DNA of 64,000 bases from Streptomyces humicola (GTDB taxonomy: Bacteria; Actinomycetota; Actinomycetes; Streptomycetales; Streptomycetaceae): the NCBI RefSeq assembly GCF_024436035.1, contig NZ_JANFNG010000005.1, positions 62,001 to 126,000 of the forward strand. Direction: 5' to 3'. Position 1 is the first letter of the stretch. The number at the start of each line of letters is the position of its first letter. The notes beneath the pieces were generated by a model. The model saw only the letters and a program-made list of their open reading frames with translations. It did no database searches and was not told where the DNA came from. The position numbers and the translations under genes are program-made. This document shows positions 7,979 to 15,895 of the stretch, piece by piece.

Positions 7979-8823
7979 CCGTTGCTCCAGTCGTAGAAGC
8001 CCTTGCCGCTCTTGCGGCCGAGTTCACCCGCGGCGACCTTGTCCACCAGGATCTGCGGCGGTTCGAAGCGCGGGCCGAAGCTCTTCGTCAGGTGCTGGGC
8101 GATGTCGAGGCGTACGTCGAGACCGACCAGGTCGGTCAGCCGTAGCGGACCCATCGGGTGGCGGTAGCCCAGCTCCATCGCGCGGTCGATGTCCTCGGCG
8201 GCGGCCACGCCGTCCTCCAGCATCCGCATCGCCTCAAGGCCGATCGCCACACCGAGCCGACTGGTGGCGAAACCCGGGGCGTCGCGGACCACGATGGTCT
8301 CCTTGCCGATCTCCTCAGCGGCGGTACGGGCCTGCGCAAGCGCCACCTCGCTGGTCGCCGCGCCGCGGACGATCTCCAACAGCGGCATCGACCAGACCGG
8401 ATTGAAGAAGTGCAGGCCGAGGAAGCACTCGGGGCGGCGCAGCGACGCCGCGAGGGTGTCGATGCTCAGGCCGCTGGTGTTGCTCGCCAGCAGCACCGGG
8501 TTCGTCTCCTCGGCGGAGGCGAGCACCGCGCGTTTGAGCTCGACGCGCTCCGGCACGGCCTCCACGATCAGGTCGAGCCCCTCGCCGAGCTGGGCGACGT
8601 CGGGCGCGTACACCACGTTGTCCACCAGGGCCTTGGCGCCCCCGGCGGGCAGTTTGCCGCGCTGTTCGGCCTTCTCGGCCTGCTTCCTGATGGTCTCCAG
8701 GGCGAGCCGCGCCTGGTCCTCGCGCGGCTCGACCAGTGTGGTCGCGTATCCCGCGACCGCGAAGACGTAGGCGATGCCCAATCCCATCGTTCCGGCGCCG
8801 ATGACGCCGATCTGCTTGCTCAT
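7975..8823 (-). CDS. 3-hydroxyacyl-CoA dehydrogenase (PaaH-like)
   Basis: 282 residues. The NAD-binding Rossmann motif GAGTMG opens the protein, the catalytic His lies in LGLHFFNPV (around residue 140), and the C-terminal dimerisation half ends with the family's [11 protein letters not shown]. The enzyme oxidises 3-hydroxyadipyl-CoA to 3-oxoadipyl-CoA with NAD. The ATG overlaps the thiolase stop (ATGA) and the stop overlaps the hydratase start, so the three are co-translated in thiolase, dehydrogenase, hydratase order. Confidence 0.9.
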   Translation of the reverse strand: MSKQIGVIGAGTMGLGIAYVFAVAGYATTLVEPREDQARLALETIRKQAEKAEQRGKLPAGGAKALVDNVVYAPDVAQLGEGLDLIVEAVPERVELKRAVLASAEETNPVLLASNTSGLSIDTLAASLRRPECFLGLHFFNPVWSMPLLEIVRGAATSEVALAQARTAAEEIGKETIVVRDAPGFATSRLGVAIGLEAMRMLEDGVAAAEDIDRAMELGYRHPMGPLRLTDLVGLDVRLDIAQHLTKSFGPRFEPPQILVDKVAAGELGRKSGKGFYDWSNG

Positions 8824-10004
8824 GCTGCCTCCAAGGCCATCGACAGACCCTGGCCCACTCCGACGCACAGGCTTACCAGCCCGCGCCTGACGCCCTTCCG
8901 GCGCATCTCGTGGGCGAGCGTCCCCGCCAGCCGCGCTCCGGAGCATCCCAGCGGATGTCCGAGCGCGATGGCGCCCCCGTTGACGTTGACCCGCTCGGGG
9001 TCGAGCTTGAGTTCGTCGACCACCGCGAGCGACTGGGCGGCGAAGGCCTCGTTCAGCTCCACCAGGTCCAGGTCGTCCACCGACCAGCCGATCCGGGCCA
9101 TCAGCTTGCGCGTGGCGGGCACCGGCCCGATGCCCATGAAGTCGGGGTGCACACCGGCCGCGGCGGTGCCGACGTAACGCGCCAGCGGCTCGACGCCGAC
9201 GGCCGCCAAGCCCCGCTCGGAGGCCAGCAGCAGGCCGGCCGCGCCGTCCGACAGCGGCGAGGAGTTGCCGCCTGTAACGGTGCCCTCGCGGCGGAACGCC
9301 GGCTTGCGCGTGCCCAGCGCCTCCAGGGTGACCGACGCGTCCGGACCCTCGTCCGCGGTGGCCTTGCCGTTCTTGATCGCGACGGGCACGACCTCGGTGG
9401 TGAAGCGGCCGGCCGCCGCCGCGGCGGTGGCGCGCTGGTGGCTGGTGAGGGCGAACGCGTCCTGGCGCTCGCGGCCGATGCCGTAGCGGTCGGCGACGTT
9501 CTCGGCGGTCTCGCCGAGGGAGATCGGCGGATGGTCCTTCTGCATCTGCGGGTTGACCAGCCGCCAGCCGAGCCGGGTGTCGGCCAGCTCCATCGAGCGC
9601 GGGTAGCCGGAGTCGGGGCGCGGCAGCACGAAGGGCGCGCGCGTCATGGACTCGGTGCCGCCGGCGAGGCAGAGGTCCGCCTCGCCGGCCGCGATGGCCC
9701 GGGCGGCGCCGGAGACGGCCTCAAGGCCGGAGGCACACAGCCGGTTGACGGTCGCGCCGGGCACCTCGACCGGCAGGCCGGCCAGCAGCACGCCCATCCT
9801 GGCGACATTGCGGTTGTCCTCGCCCGCCTGGTTGGCCGCACCCCAGTAGACGTCGTCGATCCGCGACGGGTCCAGGGAGGGCGTACGCGCCAGCAGCGCG
9901 CGCATTACCACCGCGGTCAGATCGTCCGGTCGCACACTGGCCAGTTGGCCTTTGGCCTTGCCCATAGGAGTACGGCAGGCGTCGACCATGTACACAGCGG
10001 TCAT
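8820..10004 (-). CDS. Thiolase, 3-oxoadipyl-CoA type (PcaF/PaaJ-like)
   Basis: 394 residues with all thiolase landmarks: the nucleophilic Cys in [11 protein letters not shown] (around 88), [21 protein letters not shown], the catalytic His in [11 protein letters not shown], and the second Cys in LCVGVGQG. It should cleave 3-oxoadipyl-CoA with CoA to succinyl-CoA and acetyl-CoA, the last step of the box route. I take the ATG at 10004 because the duplicated junction at 553 starts there and GAGGGA lies at a suitable distance; an ATG two codons upstream is possible. A truncated amidohydrolase relic lies between it and the CoA-transferase gene. Confidence 0.88.
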   Translation of the reverse strand: MTAVYMVDACRTPMGKAKGQLASVRPDDLTAVVMRALLARTPSLDPSRIDDVYWGAANQAGEDNRNVARMGVLLAGLPVEVPGATVNRLCASGLEAVSGAARAIAAGEADLCLAGGTESMTRAPFVLPRPDSGYPRSMELADTRLGWRLVNPQMQKDHPPISLGETAENVADRYGIGRERQDAFALTSHQRATAAAAAGRFTTEVVPVAIKNGKATADEGPDASVTLEALGTRKPAFRREGTVTGGNSSPLSDGAAGLLLASERGLAAVGVEPLARYVGTAAAGVHPDFMGIGPVPATRKLMARIGWSVDDLDLVELNEAFAAQSLAVVDELKLDPERVNVNGGAIALGHPLGCSGARLAGTLAHEMRRKGVRRGLVSLCVGVGQGLSMALEAA

Positions 10005-10014
10005 CGTCATCAGT

Positions 10015-10218
10015 CCCTCACACCCCGAGTCCGGGGAAGGTCTTGGCGGCGTTGCCGGACAGCACGGCACGTGCGGTGTCGGCGGGCAGGCCCAGCTCGC
10101 GAAGGGCGGTCACATTGCGGGACGCGCAGGGCCAGTCGGTGCCGAAGATCCACTCGGTGGCGAGCCTCGGCAGTTCGAGCCAAGAGGAACTGCACGTCGG
10201 GGAAGTCCTCACTGTGCC
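10015..10218 (-). pseudogene. Amidohydrolase relic (internal deletion, frameshift)
   Basis: Minus-strand translation gives EDFPDVQF in one frame and LPRLATEWIFGTDWP followed by LSGNAAKTFPGLGV in another. These match the amidohydrolase at 2-544, but about 45 residues around the HGGRGWW metal motif are deleted and the frame is shifted at the join. The relic begins right at the CoA-transferase stop and ends just before the thiolase. Here the thiolase of the pair survived and the amidohydrolase was lost, the reverse of the copy at 2-650. Confidence 0.75.
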
Positions 10219-11462
10219 TCACGAGGGGGCGGAGGTGTCGCCAGACTCGCGATTTCCTTCTCCGTGTACCCGAGTTCGGCCAGTACCTCCCTGGTGTGCT
10301 GGCCTGCCCGCGGCGGCCCGGCGACCACGCTGCGCTGCACCTGGTCGTAGGTGATCGGGGAATCGACCGACTCCACCCCGGCGTTGGCGATCTCCACCCA
10401 CGCCCCGGTGGCACGGGCCTGCGGGTCCCTCACCACCTCTTCGGGAGTCTGCACCGGAGCCCAGAACACGTCGTGCTTGTCGAAGACCTCGGCCCAGTAC
10501 TCCAGCGGGTGGCCGCCGAAGGCCTCGTCGAGGATGGGGATGAACTCCCGCCGGTTCTTGGTGAGATCGCGCGGCTTGGCGAACCGCTCGTCCTGGAGCA
10601 GGTCGGTGCGCCCGATGGCGGCGAGCACCTTCGGCAGCTGGCGTCCCGCCTGGACCCCGACCAGGAAGAACCACCGGTCGTCGGCGGTGCGGTAGGAGTT
10701 GTACATGGGGGTGGGGCAGTTGTCCCGCGGGTACGGCGGCCTGGGCCTGCCGCCCATGGCCTGCACGCCGAGTTCGCCGGCCAGTGCCCACATGCCGGTA
10801 CGCAGCAGGGACACCCCGACCATCCGGCCGCGGCCGGTCTGCTCGCGCTCGTGGAGCGCGGCGAGGATGCCGGCGACGCCGGTCATGGCAGTGAAGGTGT
10901 CGCCAATTCCCTGCATCAGGGGCGCGGGAGGCTCCCCTTGGGTGGTCAGTTCGTGCGAGATACCGGTACGGCCGAAGAACGACGCGAGGTCGTAGCCGGC
11001 CCGCTCCTCGTCGTCTCCGGTCCAGCCGTAGGCGGTGAGCGAGCAGTACACCAGACGGGGGTACTGCTCGCCCACTTCCTCGGGCGACAGGCCCAGCCGC
11101 CGCAAGGCGGACGGGCGCAGATTGGTCACCAGCACGTCCGCGCCGGCCAGCAGGCGGGCCAGCGTCTCCCGGCCGTCCGGTCGGCGGATGTCGAGTTCGA
11201 CGGACCTCTTGCCGCGGTTGGCCGAGGTGAAGGCGCCGTTCGGCGCGTCCGGGTTAGCGCCCATCGAGCCCCAGATGTGCCGCATGGGTTCGCCGCCGTG
11301 CGGCTCCACCTTGATGACGTCGGCACCCCAGTCCGCGAGCACACCGCCGGCGGCGGGACCGGCCATCCAGTGGGCGAGTTCGATCACGCGGACCCCGCGC
11401 AGCGGGGCGGGCGGCTCGGTCTGACCGCCGGCGGGGGTGCCGTTCACCGTGCTGTCGCTCAC
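10209..11462 (-). CDS. CaiB/BaiF family CoA-transferase (family III)
   Basis: 417 residues with the type III CoA-transferase fold: the N-terminal signature LRGVRVIELAHWMAGP, KVEPHGGEPMR, the catalytic Asp region ERAGYDLASFFGRTG and the late PVQTPEEVVRDPQ. It would move CoA between acyl-CoA and a free acid without spending ATP. The GTG start overlaps the P450 stop (GTGA). Its coupling to a P450 suggests that the P450 product acid is activated by CoA transfer. The donor and acceptor cannot be read from sequence. Confidence 0.87.
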   Translation of the reverse strand: MSDSTVNGTPAGGQTEPPAPLRGVRVIELAHWMAGPAAGGVLADWGADVIKVEPHGGEPMRHIWGSMGANPDAPNGAFTSANRGKRSVELDIRRPDGRETLARLLAGADVLVTNLRPSALRRLGLSPEEVGEQYPRLVYCSLTAYGWTGDDEERAGYDLASFFGRTGISHELTTQGEPPAPLMQGIGDTFTAMTGVAGILAALHEREQTGRGRMVGVSLLRTGMWALAGELGVQAMGGRPRPPYPRDNCPTPMYNSYRTADDRWFFLVGVQAGRQLPKVLAAIGRTDLLQDERFAKPRDLTKNRREFIPILDEAFGGHPLEYWAEVFDKHDVFWAPVQTPEEVVRDPQARATGAWVEIANAGVESVDSPITYDQVQRSVVAGPPRAGQHTREVLAELGYTEKEIASLATPPPPREAQ

Positions 11463-12646
11463 CGTGCCACCTCGAAGTCCACTCGCTCCGGCCCGCGGGT
11501 CTGGCCGCCGCTCCAGGTGACGCCCGCCGGGTCGGTGAGGCGGAAGTCGGGCATGACTCGCAGCCACTCTTCCAGGGTGACGCGCAGCTCCAGCCGGGCG
11601 AGGTTGGAGCCGAGGCAGCGGTGGCCGCCGGACCCGAAGGTGAGGTGGCGGTTGCGTGCCCGGTCGATCCTGATCTCGTCGGGGTCCTCGAAGACCTCGG
11701 GGTCGCGGTTGGCCGCGCCGAAGGCCAGCAGTACACGCTCGCCGACGGCGATGCTGCGGCCGTGCAGCTTGATGTCCTCCTTGGCGATCCGCGCGACGCT
11801 CACCGGAGCGTAGACGCGCAGGAACTCCTCGGTGGCGGTGTCCAGCAGGCTCGGGTCAGCGACCAGACGCCTGCGGTCCTCGTCGTTGGCGGCCAGGTGC
11901 CACAGGGCGGCGCTGATCGCGCTCCAAGTGGTGTCCGCGCCCGCGATCAGCACCAGGAAGGCGGCACCGATCTTGTGCTTGCGGGTCAGCGGCTCGCCGT
12001 CAAGCTCGGCCTGGGCCAGGTAGCTGATGAGGTCGTCGCGGGGCTCGACCTCTCGCTCGTCCAGCAGGCCGCCGAGGTAGTTGAGGATCTCCTCGATCAC
12101 CTGCGCACGGACCTTCTGGTCCTTCGGACCGAGCCGGATCATCCGGATCATCCAGTCGGTGAACTGCTCGCCGGGAGGAACACCGAGCATCTTGGTGAGC
12201 ACGGCGATCGTCAGGTGCTGGGCGAAGTCGTTCACCACGTCGCCGCTGCCGCGGGCGGCGAGCTCTTCCGCCAGGGTCCTGGCCTTCTCACGGATGAACG
12301 GCTCGAACTCCGCGATCCGGGCGGGCAGGAAGTAGGGCATCAGGATGTCCCGGTGCGGCTTGTGCTCCGGCGGGTCGGACGTCAGCGGAGGCAGGTACAG
12401 ACCGCCGGCCGACTCCAGCGGACCGGCAACCTCGACGGCCTTCGAAGTGAACCGGGCACCATCGCGCGCGACGTTCCGGATGTCGTCATACGAGATCGGC
12501 ATCCACGAGGTGCCCCACTTGTCCGAGTAGGCCATGGGGCAGCCGCCCGCTCGCATGGCCGCCCAGACGGCGTGCGGGTCATCTTTGAAGTCCGACGAGA
12601 AGATGTCGTAACCATCGAAATCGTGCTCGACCGGCTGTTCGCTCAT
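11459..12646 (-). CDS. Cytochrome P450
   Basis: 395 residues, the size of a soluble bacterial P450. The I-helix has IAGADTTWS, the K-helix ExxR motif is EEFLR, and the heme-binding loop is FGSGGHRCLG with the axial Cys. It probably hydroxylates a hydrophobic substrate using electrons from one of the nearby ferredoxins. No Shine-Dalgarno sequence precedes the ATG, and a -10 box ends only six bases upstream, so the message may be leaderless. It heads the CoA-transferase/thiolase/dehydrogenase/hydratase unit. Confidence 0.92.
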   Translation of the reverse strand: MSEQPVEHDFDGYDIFSSDFKDDPHAVWAAMRAGGCPMAYSDKWGTSWMPISYDDIRNVARDGARFTSKAVEVAGPLESAGGLYLPPLTSDPPEHKPHRDILMPYFLPARIAEFEPFIREKARTLAEELAARGSGDVVNDFAQHLTIAVLTKMLGVPPGEQFTDWMIRMIRLGPKDQKVRAQVIEEILNYLGGLLDEREVEPRDDLISYLAQAELDGEPLTRKHKIGAAFLVLIAGADTTWSAISAALWHLAANDEDRRRLVADPSLLDTATEEFLRVYAPVSVARIAKEDIKLHGRSIAVGERVLLAFGAANRDPEVFEDPDEIRIDRARNRHLTFGSGGHRCLGSNLARLELRVTLEEWLRVMPDFRLTDPAGVTWSGGQTRGPERVDFEVAR

Positions 12647-12652
12647 AACAAC

Positions 12653-12681
12653 ACTCTACGCTTAGAGATATCCAGTGTCTA
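12653..12681 (-). promoter_or_regulatory. Promoter of the P450-thiolase operon, apparently leaderless
   Basis: Minus strand: TAGACA, 17 bases, TAGAGT, then six bases to the ATG at 12646. Transcription would start at or beside the start codon. CTCTA and TAGAG (12654-12667) also form a short inverted repeat over the -10 region, a possible operator. Confidence 0.5.
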
Positions 12682-12778
12682 GCTATGTAGGTTATAGGGA
12701 TCGGCCGAAGAAGTATGACGGCGCACGAAGTCCGAGTGCTGTTCGAGTCTTCGGGCCGGCGCGCGCCCGGACATGCCG

Positions 12779-12831
12779 GAGCGCCCCTGACAAGCCGTAC
12801 CGCGCGTTCGCGGCCGGCCACAGGGGCGCTC
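12779..12831 (-). terminator. Hairpin downstream of the boxC operon
   Basis: GAGCGCCCCTG and CAGGGGCGCTC pair perfectly across a 31-base loop. It lies between the ferredoxin stop and the P450 promoter, where the boxC-ligase-reductase-ferredoxin transcript should end. Confidence 0.5.
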
Positions 12832-12881
12832 AAGGGCACGTTCTTCGGTTACGGACCACCCGACGGCGGGCCGGCCGGCGG

Positions 12882-13205
12882 TCAATGCGAGGCCACCAGC
12901 GGGGTGTCCACGCCGATGGGGCCGGTCTTGTTGGAGCCACCAGGTGTACCCACCGGGGCATCACGCCCCGGCAGCAGCTCGGTGAAGAAACGACGGTTGT
13001 CCTCGACGAACTCGGGGTCCGGGGCGCGGCGGTCCTGGGAGATCGCCTCCACCGGGCACACCGGTTCGCAGGCACCGCAGTCGATGCACTCCTTCGGGTT
13101 GATGTAGAGCTTGCGTTCTCCCTCGTAGATGCAGTCGACTGGACATTCCTCGATGCACGACTTGTCCATGACGTCGATGCACGGTGCGGCGATGACGTAC
13201 GGCAT
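12882..13205 (-). CDS. 7Fe ferredoxin (FdxA type)
   Basis: 107 residues. Cysteines at 9, 17, 21 and 25, then 40, 43, 46 and 50 (CIDCGACEPVCP), give the 3Fe-4S plus 4Fe-4S pattern of seven-iron ferredoxins. The tail (NRRFFTELLPGRD) is typical of the actinobacterial FdxA group. It is the last gene behind boxC, ligase and ferredoxin reductase. It most likely carries electrons from that reductase to BoxB, and possibly to the P450 next door. Confidence 0.9.
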   Translation of the reverse strand: MPYVIAAPCIDVMDKSCIEECPVDCIYEGERKLYINPKECIDCGACEPVCPVEAISQDRRAPDPEFVEDNRRFFTELLPGRDAPVGTPGGSNKTGPIGVDTPLVASH

Positions 13206-13250
13206 GCTGCCTGCCTCCCAACTGGATGCGGATGGTTACGAGAGCGCGGA

Positions 13251-14267
13251 TCACACGGAGAGGGGAAGCGGAGCCTGGTTGTCCGTGGAGTGCCCGGGGA
13301 AGAGCTGCGCGTCGGGGTTGATGTGCACCGCAGCGTTGTTGACCGCGGTGGCCACTTCACCGAATCCGACCGCGATGAGCCGGACCTTCCCGTCGTAGTG
13401 GGTGATGTCGCCGGCCGCGAAGACGCCCGAGACGTTGGTGCGCATCGCCGAGTCGACGACCAGGTGCCGGTTGTCGTGCAGCTCGACGCCCCACTCCCGC
13501 AGCGGGCCCAGGTTGGCGGTGAAGCCCAGCGCCGCGACCAGCTTGTGGCACTTGAGTGTCTGGTTGGTGCTCTCGCCGGTCACCTTGATCTCGATCGCTT
13601 CGAGCTGCGCGTCGCCGGTGGTCTGCGTTACCTGGGCGTTGGTGATGATCTTCACCGGTGAGGCCTTGAGCTGCTCGACCGACGCGTGGTGCGCGCGGAA
13701 GGCGTCGCGGCGGTGGATCAGCGTGGTACTCGCGGCGATCGGCTGGAGCATCAGCGCCCAGTCCACGGCGCTGTCGCCGCCGCCGACGATGACCACGTCC
13801 TTGCCCGTGTACTCCGACGACGAGGGCACGAAGTACTCAAGTCCCTTGCCGAGGAAGTCCTCGCCGGCCGGCAGCGGGCGTGGGGTGAAGGTGCCGATGC
13901 CGCCGGTGATCACGACTGCGCCGGCCGTGACCTCTTGGCCGGAACTGGTCTTGACCACCAGCAGGTCGGGCTGCCCGTCGCGGGCGACCCGCTCCAGCTG
14001 CCGCGCCTCCTGCCCGAGCAGGTAGACCGGCTCGTACGGCGCGGCCTGCTCGGCCAGATTGCTGATCAGCTGACGGCCGGAGATCGCGGGGAAGCCGGCG
14101 ATGTCGAAGATCTGCTTCTCCGGGTACATCGCGCTCACCTGGCCGCCGACCTGGCTCAGCGAGTCGACCACGGCCACCGACAGCCCGCGAACTCCGGCGT
14201 AATAGGCGCCGAACAAACCGACCGGTCCCGCACCGACGATCAGCAGGTCGACTTGGATGGCAGTCAT
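13251..14267 (-). CDS. Thioredoxin-reductase-like ferredoxin-NADP reductase
   Basis: 338 residues with two Rossmann domains: an FAD-binding GAGPVGLFGAYYAG at the N-terminus, an NADPH-binding VIVGGGDSAVDWAL around 165, and the FAD-closing VFAAGDITHYDGK. There is no CxxC pair, which separates it from thioredoxin reductase and puts it with the TrxR-like (YumC-type) ferredoxin-NADP reductases. The ATG overlaps the ligase stop (ATGA) and the ferredoxin gene follows. With that ferredoxin it can supply electrons to BoxB in place of the fused BoxA reductase. Confidence 0.88.
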   Translation of the reverse strand: MTAIQVDLLIVGAGPVGLFGAYYAGVRGLSVAVVDSLSQVGGQVSAMYPEKQIFDIAGFPAISGRQLISNLAEQAAPYEPVYLLGQEARQLERVARDGQPDLLVVKTSSGQEVTAGAVVITGGIGTFTPRPLPAGEDFLGKGLEYFVPSSSEYTGKDVVIVGGGDSAVDWALMLQPIAASTTLIHRRDAFRAHHASVEQLKASPVKIITNAQVTQTTGDAQLEAIEIKVTGESTNQTLKCHKLVAALGFTANLGPLREWGVELHDNRHLVVDSAMRTNVSGVFAAGDITHYDGKVRLIAVGFGEVATAVNNAAVHINPDAQLFPGHSTDNQAPLPLSV

Positions 14268-15892
14268 GTGTGGCCTCCTGAGGCAGAGGTGGGAGCGGGG
14301 GAAGGGGCGGCTGTCAGGTGGACGTTGAGGTTCGCCACGAGCTGGCGGATCTTGATCCGCTGGAGTTTGCCGGTGGACGTCTTCGGCAGTTCTTCCATGA
14401 AGATCACCGCTCGGGGGCGCTTGAAGGACGCCAGACCGTTGCGACACCACTGGATCAACTCGTCGGAGGTGACCGGGGCGCCGGTGACGACGCAGGCGAC
14501 CGGCTTGTCCAGGCCGGAGGCGTCGGTGAGGGCGACGACGGCTGTCTCGTCGACGGCGGGGTGTTCCAGCAGGCGGCTTTCGATCTCCGCCGGGGAGATC
14601 CATATGCCGCCGGCCTTGAGCATGTCGTCGCTGCGGCCGAGACAGGTGTAGTAGCCGTCCTCGGAACGGGCGTAGACATCACCGGTGTTGAGCCACTCGC
14701 CCTGGAAGACGGTGCGGCCGGCGTCGGTCCGGCGCCAGTAGCCCTCGGCGATGGACTGCCCGCGCACGTACAGCGACGCAGGCGTGTGGTCGGGTACGGG
14801 CATCCCCGCCGCGTCGCGCAGCTCGATGTCGTACCCCGGCACGGGACGGCCGGTGGTGCCCGGGCGGACCTCGCCCGGGCGGTTGGACAGGAAGACGTGC
14901 AGCGCCTCGGTGGAGCCGATACCGTCGATGATCTCCACCCCGAAGCGCTCGGAGAACCGCTCCTGGAGACCGGCCGGCAGCGGCTCGCCCGCCGACGTGG
15001 CCAGCCGGACCGAGGCGAAGGTGTCGTCCGGCAGGTCAGAGGCGAGCAGCGCCGCGTAGAAGCTCGGGACGCCGAAGAACAGCGTCGGGCGCTCCTGCCG
15101 CACCCGCTCCCCGAACACCTCGGGCGTCGGCCGCCTGGACTCCAGCACCGTGGTGGCGCCGACCGACAGCGGGAAGAACAGCGCGTTGCCGAGCCCGTAG
15201 GCGAAGAAGAGCTTGGCGACCGACAGGCACGAGTCGTCGGGGGTGATCCCGAGCACCCTGGCACCGTAGGTCTCGCACACGTGACGGATGTTGGCGTGTC
15301 GGTGGATCGCCGCCTTGGGGAAGCCGGTGGTCCCCGAGGTGTACAGCCACAGCGCCCAGGTGTCTTCGGTGGTGGGGGCCGCGGCACGCTGCTCCGCAGC
15401 GGCCGCAGCCCCGGTCTTGATGAGCTCCGCCCAGGTCAGTGCCTGGATTCCGGCCGGCGTCACGAGCGGCTGCTCGGCGTCGACGACCAGGTACCGCAGC
15501 TGCGGTGCCGCCTCGGCCGCGGCGAGCGCGGCCTCGGCATACTCCTGGCTCGCCACGAGCACGGAGGCGCCGGAGTCGGCCACGAGGCCGCCCAGTTCAC
15601 GTCCGTTCAGCATGGTGGACAGGGGCACCGCGACGAAGCCGGCCCGGAACGCGCCGAGGATTCCGGCGAGCATGGGCACGTCGTCGTTCATCACGAACAG
15701 GACCCGGTCGTCGGGGCGCAACCCCAGGGAACGCAGGCCCGCCGCGGCGTCGGCCGACACCTCGGCCAGTTCGCGGTAGGTCAGCGTGCCACTGGTGCCG
15801 CGCACGGCGATGTGCTCGCCGCGGCCGTTGTCGACATGACGGTCGACCAGCCACGTCTGCGCGTTGAGGATGCGGCTGCGGTGGGCGGGCAT
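14264..15892 (-). CDS. Benzoate-CoA ligase family enzyme
   Basis: 542 residues, the typical length of benzoate-CoA ligases. It has the adenylation motifs LYTSGTTGFPK, IGSTEALHVFLSN, GEWLNTGDVY and the C-terminal lysine in TSTGKLQRIKIR. The GSTE-LH-FLSN and FFAYGLGN stretches are characteristic of benzoate/aryl-CoA ligases. It converts benzoate (or a close analogue), ATP and CoA into the aryl-CoA used by BoxB, releasing AMP and pyrophosphate. The gene starts three bases after the boxC stop and overlaps the reductase start. Confidence 0.9.
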   Translation of the reverse strand: MPAHRSRILNAQTWLVDRHVDNGRGEHIAVRGTSGTLTYRELAEVSADAAAGLRSLGLRPDDRVLFVMNDDVPMLAGILGAFRAGFVAVPLSTMLNGRELGGLVADSGASVLVASQEYAEAALAAAEAAPQLRYLVVDAEQPLVTPAGIQALTWAELIKTGAAAAAEQRAAAPTTEDTWALWLYTSGTTGFPKAAIHRHANIRHVCETYGARVLGITPDDSCLSVAKLFFAYGLGNALFFPLSVGATTVLESRRPTPEVFGERVRQERPTLFFGVPSFYAALLASDLPDDTFASVRLATSAGEPLPAGLQERFSERFGVEIIDGIGSTEALHVFLSNRPGEVRPGTTGRPVPGYDIELRDAAGMPVPDHTPASLYVRGQSIAEGYWRRTDAGRTVFQGEWLNTGDVYARSEDGYYTCLGRSDDMLKAGGIWISPAEIESRLLEHPAVDETAVVALTDASGLDKPVACVVTGAPVTSDELIQWCRNGLASFKRPRAVIFMEELPKTSTGKLQRIKIRQLVANLNVHLTAAPSPAPTSASGGHT

Positions 15893-15895
15893 GGA

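Noticed and set aside
13251-14267. Calling this reductase BoxA
   Set aside because: BoxA has two 4Fe-4S motifs at its N-terminus and a plant-type ferredoxin reductase fold. This protein has none of those cysteines and has the thioredoxin-reductase-like fold.
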